Below, one piece after another: positions 1-5,601 of a DNA stretch of 35,048 bases (positions within the stretch are counted from its first letter, which is position 1; each line of letters begins with the position of its first letter). This DNA comes from a virus. A model generated the notes under the pieces. The model was not told the DNA's origin. It searched no databases and saw only the letters and a list, made by a program, of their open reading frames with translations. Where the stretch lies: positions 1 to 35,048 of IMG/VR virus record IMGVR_UViG_3300029319_000036; one strand, given 5' to 3'. The translations under genes and the position numbers were made by a program.

Positions 1-119
1 CCTTGTCCTCTATATTGTTTTTTATATGCATTCTGACCCTTAGATGCATTTTTTGAATGCACACCAGGCCTTTTACTTCTTTTATTCCCTACAAATTTAA
101 AATTATTTCCTTTTGCCAT
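1..119 (-). CDS. Small basic protein, C-terminus beyond the left edge
   Basis: An ATG at 117-119 opens a frame with no stop before the window edge, giving 39 readable residues that begin MAKGNNFKFVGNKRSKRPGV and continue with a Lys/Asn/Gln-rich stretch reaching KKQYRGQG. It is strongly basic with few acidic residues. It follows the QHD-ending 117-aa gene through a TAATTATG-type junction, the same junction used between the other small basic genes of this cluster, which supports the start. From memory, small proteins with an RPG..H..K...YRGQG pattern are common in Bacteroidota phages, but I know of no assigned function. A virion-associated or DNA-binding role is only a guess from charge. An S-R-P-G...H-K-N pattern also occurs in the 49-aa protein at 33456-33605. 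Confidence 0.7.
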   Translation of the reverse strand, partial: MAKGNNFKFVGNKRSKRPGVHSKNASKGQNAYKKQYRGQ

Positions 120-133
120 AATTAATCATGTTG
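116..133 (-). repeat. Repeated stop-start junction, copy 1
   Basis: The minus strand reads CAACATGATTAATTATGG: codons for Q-H-D, stop TAA, then TT and the next ATG. The same junction recurs, with small changes, at 472-489, 1947-1962, 3240-3256 and 3530-3546. Confidence 0.7.
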
Positions 134-475
134 ATTTTTAAAACTATATTCTCCCATAACTACACCACCTTTTTTATATGTAGTTTCTTTTAATTTTTTA
201 AGACCAAGAAAACCCCTTTTTCTAATTAATTTAGATGGTGTTCTATTACTTAAATAATTTTTATATACTTCTAAAGCTCTATTTCTATAATCACTGTCGC
301 TTTCACCTGGAATATTTTTAATTACAGGAGGTGATATGTCAGGTCCTATTAGTATATCTTTAGAAGTTGAACCTATTTTTTTTCTTTTTTGTTTTATAAC
401 TCTTCCATCAGGACCATAAAAATTAACAGTCTTGTAGCCTCTTTCTTTAAATTTTTCTTTTTTTTTATTTGGCAT
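122..475 (-). CDS. Small basic protein with GG...NQHD tail
   Basis: A 117-aa Lys/Arg-rich protein. Near the N-terminus is a FYGPDGRVIKQKRKK segment, comparable with KFNPDGTLKKTVRKK in the 95-aa protein (3245-3532) and with INPDTGKVEKH in the 49-aa protein (33456-33605). The C-terminus reads KKGGVVMGEYSFKNQHD, almost parallel to the RGGIIMGESRFRNQYD tail of the upstream 156-aa protein. These two are therefore probably distant paralogues. No signal peptide or membrane segment is visible. The gene sits between the lysis genes and the left edge, joined to both neighbours by TAATTATG junctions. The function is unknown. The shared tail suggests the family uses it as a common recognition or assembly element, which is inference. 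Confidence 0.75.
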   Translation of the reverse strand: MPNKKKEKFKERGYKTVNFYGPDGRVIKQKRKKIGSTSKDILIGPDISPPVIKNIPGESDSDYRNRALEVYKNYLSNRTPSKLIRKRGFLGLKKLKETTYKKGGVVMGEYSFKNQHD

Positions 476-489
476 AATTAATCGTATTG
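472..489 (-). repeat. Repeated stop-start junction, copy 2
   Basis: The minus strand reads CAATACGATTAATTATGC: Q-Y-D, TAA, TT, ATG. It differs from copy 1 at only a few positions although the flanking proteins differ. Confidence 0.7.
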
Positions 490-948
490 ATTTCTAAAAC
501 GACTTTCTCCCATTATTATACCGCCTCTTTTTGCTATTTTTGGTTTTTTGTTTTTTCTTTCTTTTTCTGTTGGTATTGGTGAATCAATAAAAGGATTTGT
601 TGCTTTTAGTGTTTTTGATTTTTTACTACCAAAATCATCTGCATCACCTCTTCTTTTTCCTTCAGAAAAAACAACTCTTTTTGTGTTACTAGTGGGTGAA
701 TATCTTGTGTCTTTAAAACTTCTTGCGTCTAAATTAACATTTTTTATTTTTTTACTTTTTTTATCAAACCCTAGTGCTGTCTTTTTTTCTTTATATTTGT
801 CTTTTATGTATATTTTATCTCTCATTGAGTAAGGGTCAGGATTGGGTTTGTAAACCTCTACTGTCTTACGTTTTTTTCCCTTTTTTTTATTTTTGTAAGT
901 TACCCTAACTCTTCCTGTAAATGGATTTTTAAACGTTCTTTCTGGCAT
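478..948 (-). CDS. Small basic protein with GG...NQYD tail
   Basis: A 156-aa, very Lys/Arg-rich protein. It starts MPERTFKNPFTGRVRVTYKN and is followed by a run of basic residues (KKKGKKRKT). The middle is polar, with no predicted membrane segment. The last residues, RGGIIMGESRFRNQYD, match the 117-aa neighbour's tail in order and spacing (GG-x2-MGE-x2-F-x-NQ-aromatic/His-D). It is preceded by the 3TM holin-like gene and followed by its putative paralogue. The base composition produces long T runs on the plus strand because of the AAA/AAG codons. No enzymatic motif is recognised. Function unknown; it could be a minor virion or DNA-associated protein. Confidence 0.75.
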   Translation of the reverse strand: MPERTFKNPFTGRVRVTYKNKKKGKKRKTVEVYKPNPDPYSMRDKIYIKDKYKEKKTALGFDKKSKKIKNVNLDARSFKDTRYSPTSNTKRVVFSEGKRRGDADDFGSKKSKTLKATNPFIDSPIPTEKERKNKKPKIAKRGGIIMGESRFRNQYD

Positions 949-952
949 AAAT

Positions 953-1339
953 CTATTTTTTACTAGTTGATTTTAATTTTTCAATTGACCTTCCCCCAAA
1001 ATAACTACCCACAATAGTAATCAAAACAATTTGCAACAAATCTGTCCATTTATCTTCTACTGTGAAGTCTATTGCACCTGCATCAATAAATATTAATAAC
1101 ATAGTACAAACTAACATAAATATAAGAGTTATTGGTCTTACATTTTTGCTTAACCAAGAATCAGATGCCATATCTGCCTTCCATCTGTCTGTTACATTTC
1201 TTTGTAAATCAGCTTCAGAATTCAAAAGCATTTGCTTCATCTCATTCTTTAATCTTATTTTTTCCTCCTTTGTGGTTACAACATTATCTATAATGTTACT
1301 TGCATCACCTACTAATGATTTTAAAAGTCCTTTAAACAT
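953..1339 (-). CDS. Putative holin (GTA-type 3TM holin-like)
   Basis: A 128-aa membrane protein. The N-terminus MFKGLLKSLVGDASNIIDN is amphipathic, followed by a charged helix (about residues 22-60, KEEKIRLKNEMKQMLLNSEAD). Hydrophobic segments lie at about 68-86 (PITLIFMLVCTMLLIFI) and 102-117 (LLQIVLITIVGSYFGGRS), and the tail is basic (EKLKSTSKK). This layout, including the N-V-R-P-I-T before the first membrane helix and the G-S-Y-F-G-G-R end, resembles the holin family described for gene transfer agents and many phages (Holin_3TMs). Holins form inner-membrane lesions that let endolysin reach the cell wall. The gene lies directly downstream of the putative endolysin (1341-1949), one base apart, which supports a lysis role. 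Its stop is TAG, showing that TAG is not reassigned here. Confidence 0.65.
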   Translation of the reverse strand: MFKGLLKSLVGDASNIIDNVVTTKEEKIRLKNEMKQMLLNSEADLQRNVTDRWKADMASDSWLSKNVRPITLIFMLVCTMLLIFIDAGAIDFTVEDKWTDLLQIVLITIVGSYFGGRSIEKLKSTSKK

Positions 1340-1340
1340 A

Positions 1341-1949
1341 TTATATTTTTAAATCCTTACTGTCTAATAAAGTATAAGTGAAGCTGTTACCCCAAGTATC
1401 TCTAGCCACTCTACAAATATCCATAAACTCATGCCAATCGTCATTAGCAGCTATTACTTGACATCCAGCAGACCACTTATCTACTTTAGAAGATTTTTTA
1501 CCTCCCCATTTTGTTGCTCTGTGTATGTTTATACCAAAGAGTCCAGTTTGTGTATTATCGTCGCTTAAATCAAACTTATTGTCCTTATTAGCATCTCTAT
1601 ATACAGTTACAGGACCATTTTGTCCTAACGCTTCATATCTACCCTGATGTAATCTAATTTTATGAGAACCACGATACTGTCCTTCTTTAAGAACAGCCAC
1701 ACCTTCCTTTCTCATTATGTTCTCAACCCAATATCTTCCTGGGTCTGTAGTACAATCATAACAATAAAACTCCCACTGACCATCACATTTAAATGATAAT
1801 GTTATCTTATCATCAAACTTATTAGTAACTTCTGTGCCTGTGTCAGAGTTTCTTACACCTACTATATTAAGATTATAGTCGCCTTTTTCAAACCATCTAT
1901 AACCTTTTGACTTTACGCCTTCTTCTATTATTTCTTTAGTTAATTTCAT
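1341..1949 (-). CDS. Putative endolysin, L,D-transpeptidase-like fold
   Basis: I choose the ATG at 1947-1949 (202 aa, starting MKLTKEII), one base after the upstream stop (TAATATG). A longer frame is open for 13 more codons, but that would overlap the previous gene. The C-terminal half contains FGINIHRA with His143 and, about 20 residues later, WSAGC with Cys163. This H...(S/T)xGC arrangement is the catalytic signature of YkuD-type L,D-transpeptidase folds, which act on peptidoglycan stem peptides. The N-terminal half (KGYRWFEKGDYNLNIVG) is a conserved block I recall from other Bacteroidota phages. There is no signal peptide, so release would depend on a holin, and a holin-like gene follows immediately. 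Whether it cuts or links peptides cannot be read from the sequence. Lysis is inferred from position. Confidence 0.6.
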   Translation of the reverse strand: MKLTKEIIEEGVKSKGYRWFEKGDYNLNIVGVRNSDTGTEVTNKFDDKITLSFKCDGQWEFYCYDCTTDPGRYWVENIMRKEGVAVLKEGQYRGSHKIRLHQGRYEALGQNGPVTVYRDANKDNKFDLSDDNTQTGLFGINIHRATKWGGKKSSKVDKWSAGCQVIAANDDWHEFMDICRVARDTWGNSFTYTLLDSKDLKI

Positions 1950-1962
1950 ATTAATCATATTG
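1947..1962 (-). repeat. Repeated stop-start junction, variant copy
   Basis: The minus strand reads CAATATGATTAATATG: Q-Y-D, TAA, T, ATG. It is one base shorter in the spacer than the TAATTATG copies and leads into the endolysin-like gene rather than another basic protein. Confidence 0.6.
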
Positions 1963-2319
1963 TTGACTAAACATATCTCTATTACCACCTTTTAATTTTC
2001 CTCCTTTTTTAAATTTTTTAGGCACAACGTTTCTTAAAGAATCATAATACGCACTGTCTTTTTTTTGACTTGGATGAGTATAAAAAGATTTGTCAATTTT
2101 TTCTAAAAATGCTTTTGAAATAGAATCCTGTCTCTCTTTTTCTATCTTTTTATTTTTTATTTGTTTATCCTTATAACTTGCTAATATACCTGGAAGAAGT
2201 GGGTTTTTTCTAGGATTTAAGAATTGAGGATATTCCTTTTTCTTCTTTTTTTTGGTTGTTTCGTAATAGAGATTTTTAGCCATCTCGTTCCAACTAAGTT
2301 TTCCTTTTTTATCTGGCAT
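1951..2319 (-). CDS. Small basic protein with GG...QQYD tail
   Basis: A 122-aa Lys-rich protein that starts MPDKKGKLSWNEMAKNLYYE and contains a KKKKKK run near residue 25. A charged central part is followed by KKFKKGGKLKGGNRDMFSQQYD-type residues at the end. The two GG pairs and the final Q-Y-D place it with the other GG/QHD-tailed small proteins of this cluster, although the rest of the sequence does not align obviously. It lies between the thioredoxin-like gene and the endolysin-like gene. No signal peptide, membrane helix or catalytic motif is visible. Function unknown. Confidence 0.7.
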   Translation of the reverse strand: MPDKKGKLSWNEMAKNLYYETTKKKKKKEYPQFLNPRKNPLLPGILASYKDKQIKNKKIEKERQDSISKAFLEKIDKSFYTHPSQKKDSAYYDSLRNVVPKKFKKGGKLKGGNRDMFSQQYD

Positions 2320-2333
2320 AATATTTTTTTTAA

Positions 2334-2723
2334 TTATTGAAATTTATTTAATGTTAATGTGTCTATTGAGTGCTGTATAGTTTTTCTATCTACACTTAAT
2401 TGAAACATAATATTAGGATTAAACCTTTCTTTTTCTTCTCCGTTTTCAAATATAATAACAGTAGGAATACCTGTAACACTATATTGCTTTTGTATTTTGT
2501 TACATTTACCTATATCTACTCTATATTTAGAGCACTCTTTTAGTTTAGAAAACTCTGAAAATTCATTAGATGAATTCCAAGCAGCCCAAAACTCTATAGC
2601 AACTATATCTTTTGCTATTGTATTTTTAAAATTATCAGAGCTTACAAAACTTTGTCCAAATGTAATTCCTAGTCCAAAAAAAAACAACATCATTAATACA
2701 TATAGAATGTTAGCAATATTCAT
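2334..2723 (-). CDS. Membrane-anchored thioredoxin-fold protein lacking the active-site cysteines
   Basis: A 129-aa protein with an N-terminal hydrophobic anchor (about residues 6-23, ILYVLMMLFFFGLGITFG) and then a thioredoxin-like domain. The beta strand before the active site reads AIEFWAAWNSSNE (residues 42-54). In thioredoxins this position is FWAxWCGPC, so both redox cysteines appear to be Asn (N50, N53). The cis-proline loop is kept as GIPTVIIFENGEE (Pro87). Two other cysteines remain (C64, C74). The protein therefore looks like a periplasm-facing thioredoxin fold that cannot do classical disulfide chemistry; a structural or binding role is more likely. It sits in the lysis cluster, with a TAATATG junction to the upstream TM/coiled-coil gene. 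Confidence 0.6.
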   Translation of the reverse strand: MNIANILYVLMMLFFFGLGITFGQSFVSSDNFKNTIAKDIVAIEFWAAWNSSNEFSEFSKLKECSKYRVDIGKCNKIQKQYSVTGIPTVIIFENGEEKERFNPNIMFQLSVDRKTIQHSIDTLTLNKFQ

Positions 2724-2724
2724 A

Positions 2725-3009
2725 TTAATTCATGTTATCTAGTTTATTTCTTAAATACTTCAAGTCTTCTTTTACCTCTTTCATGTCTTCTTGTGTATCT
2801 AATATAGTTTGTCTAATCATTTGGTCTTTCATATCAAACTCCATCTTTGTTACTTCAGGGTCAGGCGGTATAGGAAGTAGCTTTGCTTCAGCTATCTCAG
2901 CTTGAAGAGTAAACCACATACCTACAAAAGCAAATATTAACACCGCTAGCCCACCTAAGGTTTTAATACTAACTTCAAACTTTGAATCTTCTGATATTTC
3001 TTTTGACAT
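2725..3009 (-). CDS. One-TM coiled-coil membrane protein (spanin-like by position)
   Basis: A 94-aa protein with a short cytoplasmic N-terminus, one membrane helix at about residues 17-37 (TLGGLAVLIFAFVGMWFTLQ), a Pro-containing linker (LLPIPPDPEV) and a charged heptad-like C-terminal helix (about 55-94, MKDQMIRQTILDTQEDMKEV onward). This N-in/C-out layout with a periplasmic coiled coil is what an inner-membrane spanin or a holin partner would look like, but no family motif is recognised. Its ATG overlaps the upstream stop as TAATG, which suggests translational coupling with the two-TM holin-like gene at 3009-3242. The lysis role is an inference from topology and neighbours. Confidence 0.5.
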   Translation of the reverse strand: MSKEISEDSKFEVSIKTLGGLAVLIFAFVGMWFTLQAEIAEAKLLPIPPDPEVTKMEFDMKDQMIRQTILDTQEDMKEVKEDLKYLRNKLDNMN

Positions 3010-3242
3010 TACTTAGGACAATTATTACATTTTTTATTTGAAAACTTTTCTACCCCACTTATACCAAAACATCCGAGTACAACCCATACAAATGAATCAT
3101 ACACAAATTTATTTATAACTAAATCAGAACCTGCGGCTCCAGTTACTAAATCTATAATCATTACTACAACCATAATAAGAAAAGCTATAAATCCTACTAT
3201 AGACTTTTCATTCCAATTGTTATCGTCTTTAAATATATTCAT
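3009..3242 (-). CDS. Small two-TM membrane protein, holin-like
   Basis: A 77-aa protein with a charged N-terminus (MNIFKDDNNWNEKS), a membrane helix at about residues 15-36 (IVGFIAFLIMVVVMIIDLVTG), a short loop, a second helix at about 47-62 (YDSFVWVVLGCFGISG), and a short basic tail ending KKCNNCPK with a C-x2-C pair. Two-helix proteins of this size next to endolysins are often class II holins. However, a different 3TM-holin-like gene lies at 953-1339, so this one may be an antiholin, a second holin, or something else. It starts after a TAATTATG-like junction from the QHD-tailed 95-aa gene and overlaps the next gene by TAATG. Confidence 0.5.
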   Translation of the reverse strand: MNIFKDDNNWNEKSIVGFIAFLIMVVVMIIDLVTGAAGSDLVINKFVYDSFVWVVLGCFGISGVEKFSNKKCNNCPK

Positions 3243-3256
3243 AATTAATCGTGTTG
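3240..3256 (-). repeat. Repeated stop-start junction, copy 3
   Basis: The minus strand reads CAACACGATTAATTATG: Q-H-D, TAA, TT, ATG. Here it leads into the two-TM membrane gene, so the junction is not tied to the identity of the downstream gene. Confidence 0.7.
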
Positions 3257-3532
3257 AATTATTCCACCATCCATAAACCTAGAGGTTCTTCTTTCGTCTA
3301 TGATATTTCTAAATCTATTAGCTATAGTTTTTCTAGAATCTCTTTTAGGTTTATCTACTACTCTTCTAAAACCTTTTTTTCTAACAGTTTTTTTAAGAGT
3401 TCCGTCAGGGTTAAATTTATATTTAAGTTTACCAAATTTACCTTTTTCTTTAATTTTTCTGTCAGTGGTTACTACTTTAGAGTCCTCACCCATAGAAGAA
3501 ACTATATTTTTATATTTTTTTCTACCTGGCAT
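3245..3532 (-). CDS. Small basic protein with GGIIQHD tail
   Basis: A 95-aa protein very rich in Lys/Arg. The central segment KYKFNPDGTLKKTVRKKGFR resembles the FYGPDGRVIKQKRKK segment of the 117-aa protein. The C-terminus is RFMDGGIIQHD, a short version of the GG...QHD tail. No membrane or signal segment is visible. It is flanked by the Met/Gly-rich 104-aa gene upstream and the two-TM gene downstream, both through the repeated junction. It looks like a nucleic-acid-binding or virion-packaged small protein, but nothing in the sequence proves this. Confidence 0.72.
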   Translation of the reverse strand: MPGRKKYKNIVSSMGEDSKVVTTDRKIKEKGKFGKLKYKFNPDGTLKKTVRKKGFRRVVDKPKRDSRKTIANRFRNIIDERRTSRFMDGGIIQHD

Positions 3533-3546
3533 AATTAGTCGTGTTG
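3530..3546 (-). repeat. Repeated stop-start junction, copy 4
   Basis: The minus strand reads CAACACGACTAATTATG: Q-H-D, TAA, TT, ATG. The Asp codon is GAC rather than GAT; the rest matches copy 3. Confidence 0.7.
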
Positions 3547-3849
3547 TTTCATCATTCCTCCACTCATCATTCCTCCGTGACCATATTCCATTTTTCCACC
3601 TCTTCCATACTCCATCATTCCTCCTTTTTTCATATATCCCATTTTGTTTCTAACCTCTTTAGGCAACTTTGCTAATCCTTTTTGATTTGGCATAACCTCT
3701 TTTAGTTTTCCACCCATGGCATATTCTTCCATAACACCACCCATTTCGTAAGAAGTTTTTACATTGTCTAATAAACTAGGAGAGTTCATTGTCATTCCTC
3801 CATGTCCCATTTTTTTCATGTAGTCTTTTTTCATTTTATAACCTGGCAT
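3535..3849 (-). CDS. Met/Gly-rich repeat protein with QHD tail
   Basis: A 104-aa protein of very unusual composition, with 19 Met and many Gly-Gly pairs. Repeats of the form GG-M/K-(M)-EY-G recur: YEMGGVMEEYAMGGK, then KKGGMMEYGRGGKMEYGHGG, then MMSGGMMKQHD at the end. A central LAKLPKEVRNKMGYM segment is more ordinary. The final QHD links it to the 95- and 117-aa proteins. From memory, small proteins with this LPxEVRNKMGYMKKGG block occur in other marine Bacteroidota phages, without known function. The Met-rich GG repeats could form flexible, hydrophobic contacts with membrane or protein, or bind metal through Met/His; both are speculation. It starts the small-protein/lysis cluster downstream of the secreted 224-aa protein. 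Confidence 0.75.
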   Translation of the reverse strand: MPGYKMKKDYMKKMGHGGMTMNSPSLLDNVKTSYEMGGVMEEYAMGGKLKEVMPNQKGLAKLPKEVRNKMGYMKKGGMMEYGRGGKMEYGHGGMMSGGMMKQHD

Positions 3850-3853
3850 AATT

Positions 3854-4528
3854 TTATTTTTTTAATTGATATTTAATTTTTCCGTTTTGGATATATAAAC
3901 CTTTGGGTTCTCTGATTGCCTGACCTAATAAGTTATACATTCTATTATTGCCCTCTGTTGCTTTTATTATTTCTTGTAGATTAGATGAACAAGGTAAACC
4001 CGTGTCGCAATCTACATATTCTATAAACTCTACATATTCTATTTCTATAATAGTATCGTAAACCATAACATCTACATACTCTATTACATCTACAAACAAT
4101 GTGTCTAAAATATCTTCATATACAGTTACAGTATCTATTACATATATATATTCTGGTACAAACACCTCTACTTCTACGGTGTCTATTATAATTTCATAAA
4201 CAAACTCTGTGTTTATTATAGTATCAAATATGGTTTCGTATTCTGTTAAAAATATAGTATCACAATCAGGAAGTGGTGGTAAACAATCTAAAAACGTCGT
4301 TGGAACAGCGTCTTGCTCATCGCTACCATCGACACAATCTTCCCACCCATCGTTAAGATAAAAAAGGTCATTAAGACCATTAGGAACGCAACCATTAGGA
4401 GAATACTGAGTCCAATTAGCAGGGTCATCTCCACAATAAAACCCATTTTGTTCAACACAAAGTTCGCAGTTTGTTTGACTAAATCCATAACCAAATACAA
4501 ATAATAATATAAATAATAATCTTTTCAT
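3854..4528 (-). CDS. Secreted protein with LDLa-like motif and T9SS-type C-terminal tail
   Basis: A 224-aa protein. Residues 1-18 (MKRLLFILLFVFGYGFSQ) form a clear signal peptide. A Cys-rich N-terminal part follows (C21, C24, C32, C47, C65), containing GWEDCVDGSDEQ at 61-72, which matches the DCxDGSDE core of LDL-receptor class A modules (a calcium-binding motif). Residues about 88-175 are an acidic, Val/Ile/Tyr-rich series of loose IDTV/YVD repeats. The last 31 residues (NRMYNLLGQAIREPKGLYIQ and following) match the pattern of Bacteroidota T9SS type A sorting domains (YNLLGQ...KGLYI.NGK). I infer that it uses host Sec and possibly T9SS to reach the cell surface. It might alternatively be a virion or host-modifying protein. 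It is preceded by an outer-membrane barrel gene two bases away. Confidence 0.65.
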   Translation of the reverse strand: MKRLLFILLFVFGYGFSQTNCELCVEQNGFYCGDDPANWTQYSPNGCVPNGLNDLFYLNDGWEDCVDGSDEQDAVPTTFLDCLPPLPDCDTIFLTEYETIFDTIINTEFVYEIIIDTVEVEVFVPEYIYVIDTVTVYEDILDTLFVDVIEYVDVMVYDTIIEIEYVEFIEYVDCDTGLPCSSNLQEIIKATEGNNRMYNLLGQAIREPKGLYIQNGKIKYQLKK

Positions 4529-4529
4529 A

Positions 4530-5600
4530 CTATAAAAATAAGAAATTTATTCCAATCTTAAATTCGTATATGGGGCGCATCCAATATCTTTGATGTATTC
4601 CCTCTACAAAAAAACCAAGATTTCTAGTAATTCTGTACCCCATAACAAGTCCAGCATCCCATTCTATAATAGCTGGTATGCCCTCCTCTGACCACTGATT
4701 ATCACTGTAATCAAAACTATAATCGTCTAGTCCTATATGGTAGGGCAGGACATTCATCCAGCCATGTAGCCAAAAATCAGAAGTGTACTTATAATAAGCA
4801 ACTCCTAATATAACAGATAATTCCTTTTGCAAACCTAATTTCTTAAGTTCTCTGTCATTATATTCATCTATAGCATTACCAAAGTAATGTCTCATAAATT
4901 CTCCTGTTGAATGTGCTACTTGAACTGAATCTCCGCTAGAAATATCAAACCAATCATAGTTTACGTAGCCTCCTTGTGACCACTGTTCGCTTACGTAACC
5001 AAAATCCTCTGCTATTGCAGAAAAAGGTGTTACGGCTGGGTCCCAAGATTCGTTTATAGGAACTATCCCATAAACAGGATGCACTCTAAATGCTGCACCC
5101 ATAGAAAAATCAAAGTTTCCTACGTTTTTTCTCCATCTTAACTCTGATAATATATATTTTAAATCATACTTTTGATTGTCTACAAACTGACTTTTAATAA
5201 GGTACGAATCACTCAAATAACGTAGGAAGAAATCCTGATTTACAAACTCTTCTCCTCTATCTCGTACTAAAGAAAGGTTCGCTAAGTATTCAAAGCCTTT
5301 TGCGTTACCTATAGGAGCTTTATTTGATATCTGTGACTCTGTGCCATCATAAAATGATTTAACCTTGTGTTCGTAATCAAAACGAGCCACCTTACGTAAT
5401 CCTATAGTGTAATTATAATCAAATGGATTTATTTCTGTGATGTCTATTAAGACTTTGTCCTCTATCTTATACATGCCATCTTCTAATGTAGAAGAACTCA
5501 TTGAGCTAGATACATAAAAGGTAGAGTATTTAAAAAAGTCTTTTATTTGGGCATTAGCCACAGAGCATAATAATACTAATATGACTAATATATTTTTCAT
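4530..5600 (-). CDS. Putative outer-membrane beta-barrel protein
   Basis: A 356-aa protein. Residues 1-17 (MKNILVILVLLCSVANA) form a signal peptide with an AxA-type cleavage site. The mature part alternates polar and aromatic/aliphatic residues in many strand-like stretches (for example YNYTIGLRKVARFDYEHKV, FDFSMGAAFRVHP, DAGLVMGYRITRNLGFFVEG). It ends in a strand with a terminal aromatic residue (YEFKIGINFLFL), the usual outer-membrane assembly signal. No known enzyme motif is seen. A phage-encoded outer-membrane protein could block superinfection, alter the receptor surface or help lysis; none of these can be chosen from the sequence. The stop is TAG. It forms a two-gene secreted unit with the 224-aa protein. 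Confidence 0.6.
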   Translation of the reverse strand: MKNILVILVLLCSVANAQIKDFFKYSTFYVSSSMSSSTLEDGMYKIEDKVLIDITEINPFDYNYTIGLRKVARFDYEHKVKSFYDGTESQISNKAPIGNAKGFEYLANLSLVRDRGEEFVNQDFFLRYLSDSYLIKSQFVDNQKYDLKYILSELRWRKNVGNFDFSMGAAFRVHPVYGIVPINESWDPAVTPFSAIAEDFGYVSEQWSQGGYVNYDWFDISSGDSVQVAHSTGEFMRHYFGNAIDEYNDRELKKLGLQKELSVILGVAYYKYTSDFWLHGWMNVLPYHIGLDDYSFDYSDNQWSEEGIPAIIEWDAGLVMGYRITRNLGFFVEGIHQRYWMRPIYEFKIGINFLFL

Positions 5601-5601
5601 T

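Noticed and set aside
953-955. Possible TAG-to-Gln recoding, as in some crAss-like phages
   Set aside because: TAG serves as a normal stop after the holin-like gene and after the outer-membrane gene (4530-4532), with complete proteins before it and new starts a few bases on. I saw no gene broken by in-frame TAG.
1950-1988. Longer start for the endolysin-like gene (13 extra residues)
   Set aside because: It overlaps the end of the QQYD-tailed gene, and the ATG at 1949 directly follows that stop.
2240-2260. Short poly-T/C runs such as that opposite the KKKKKK codons, considered as frameshift or slippage sites
   Set aside because: The frame is open on both sides without any alternative frame of useful length, so the run is explained by Lys codons.
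4310-4350. LDLa-like motif taken as a sign of gene transfer from a eukaryote
   Set aside because: The protein also has a Bacteroidota-style signal peptide and sorting tail and local base composition. The short DCVDGSDE motif also occurs in bacterial proteins or could have arisen independently.
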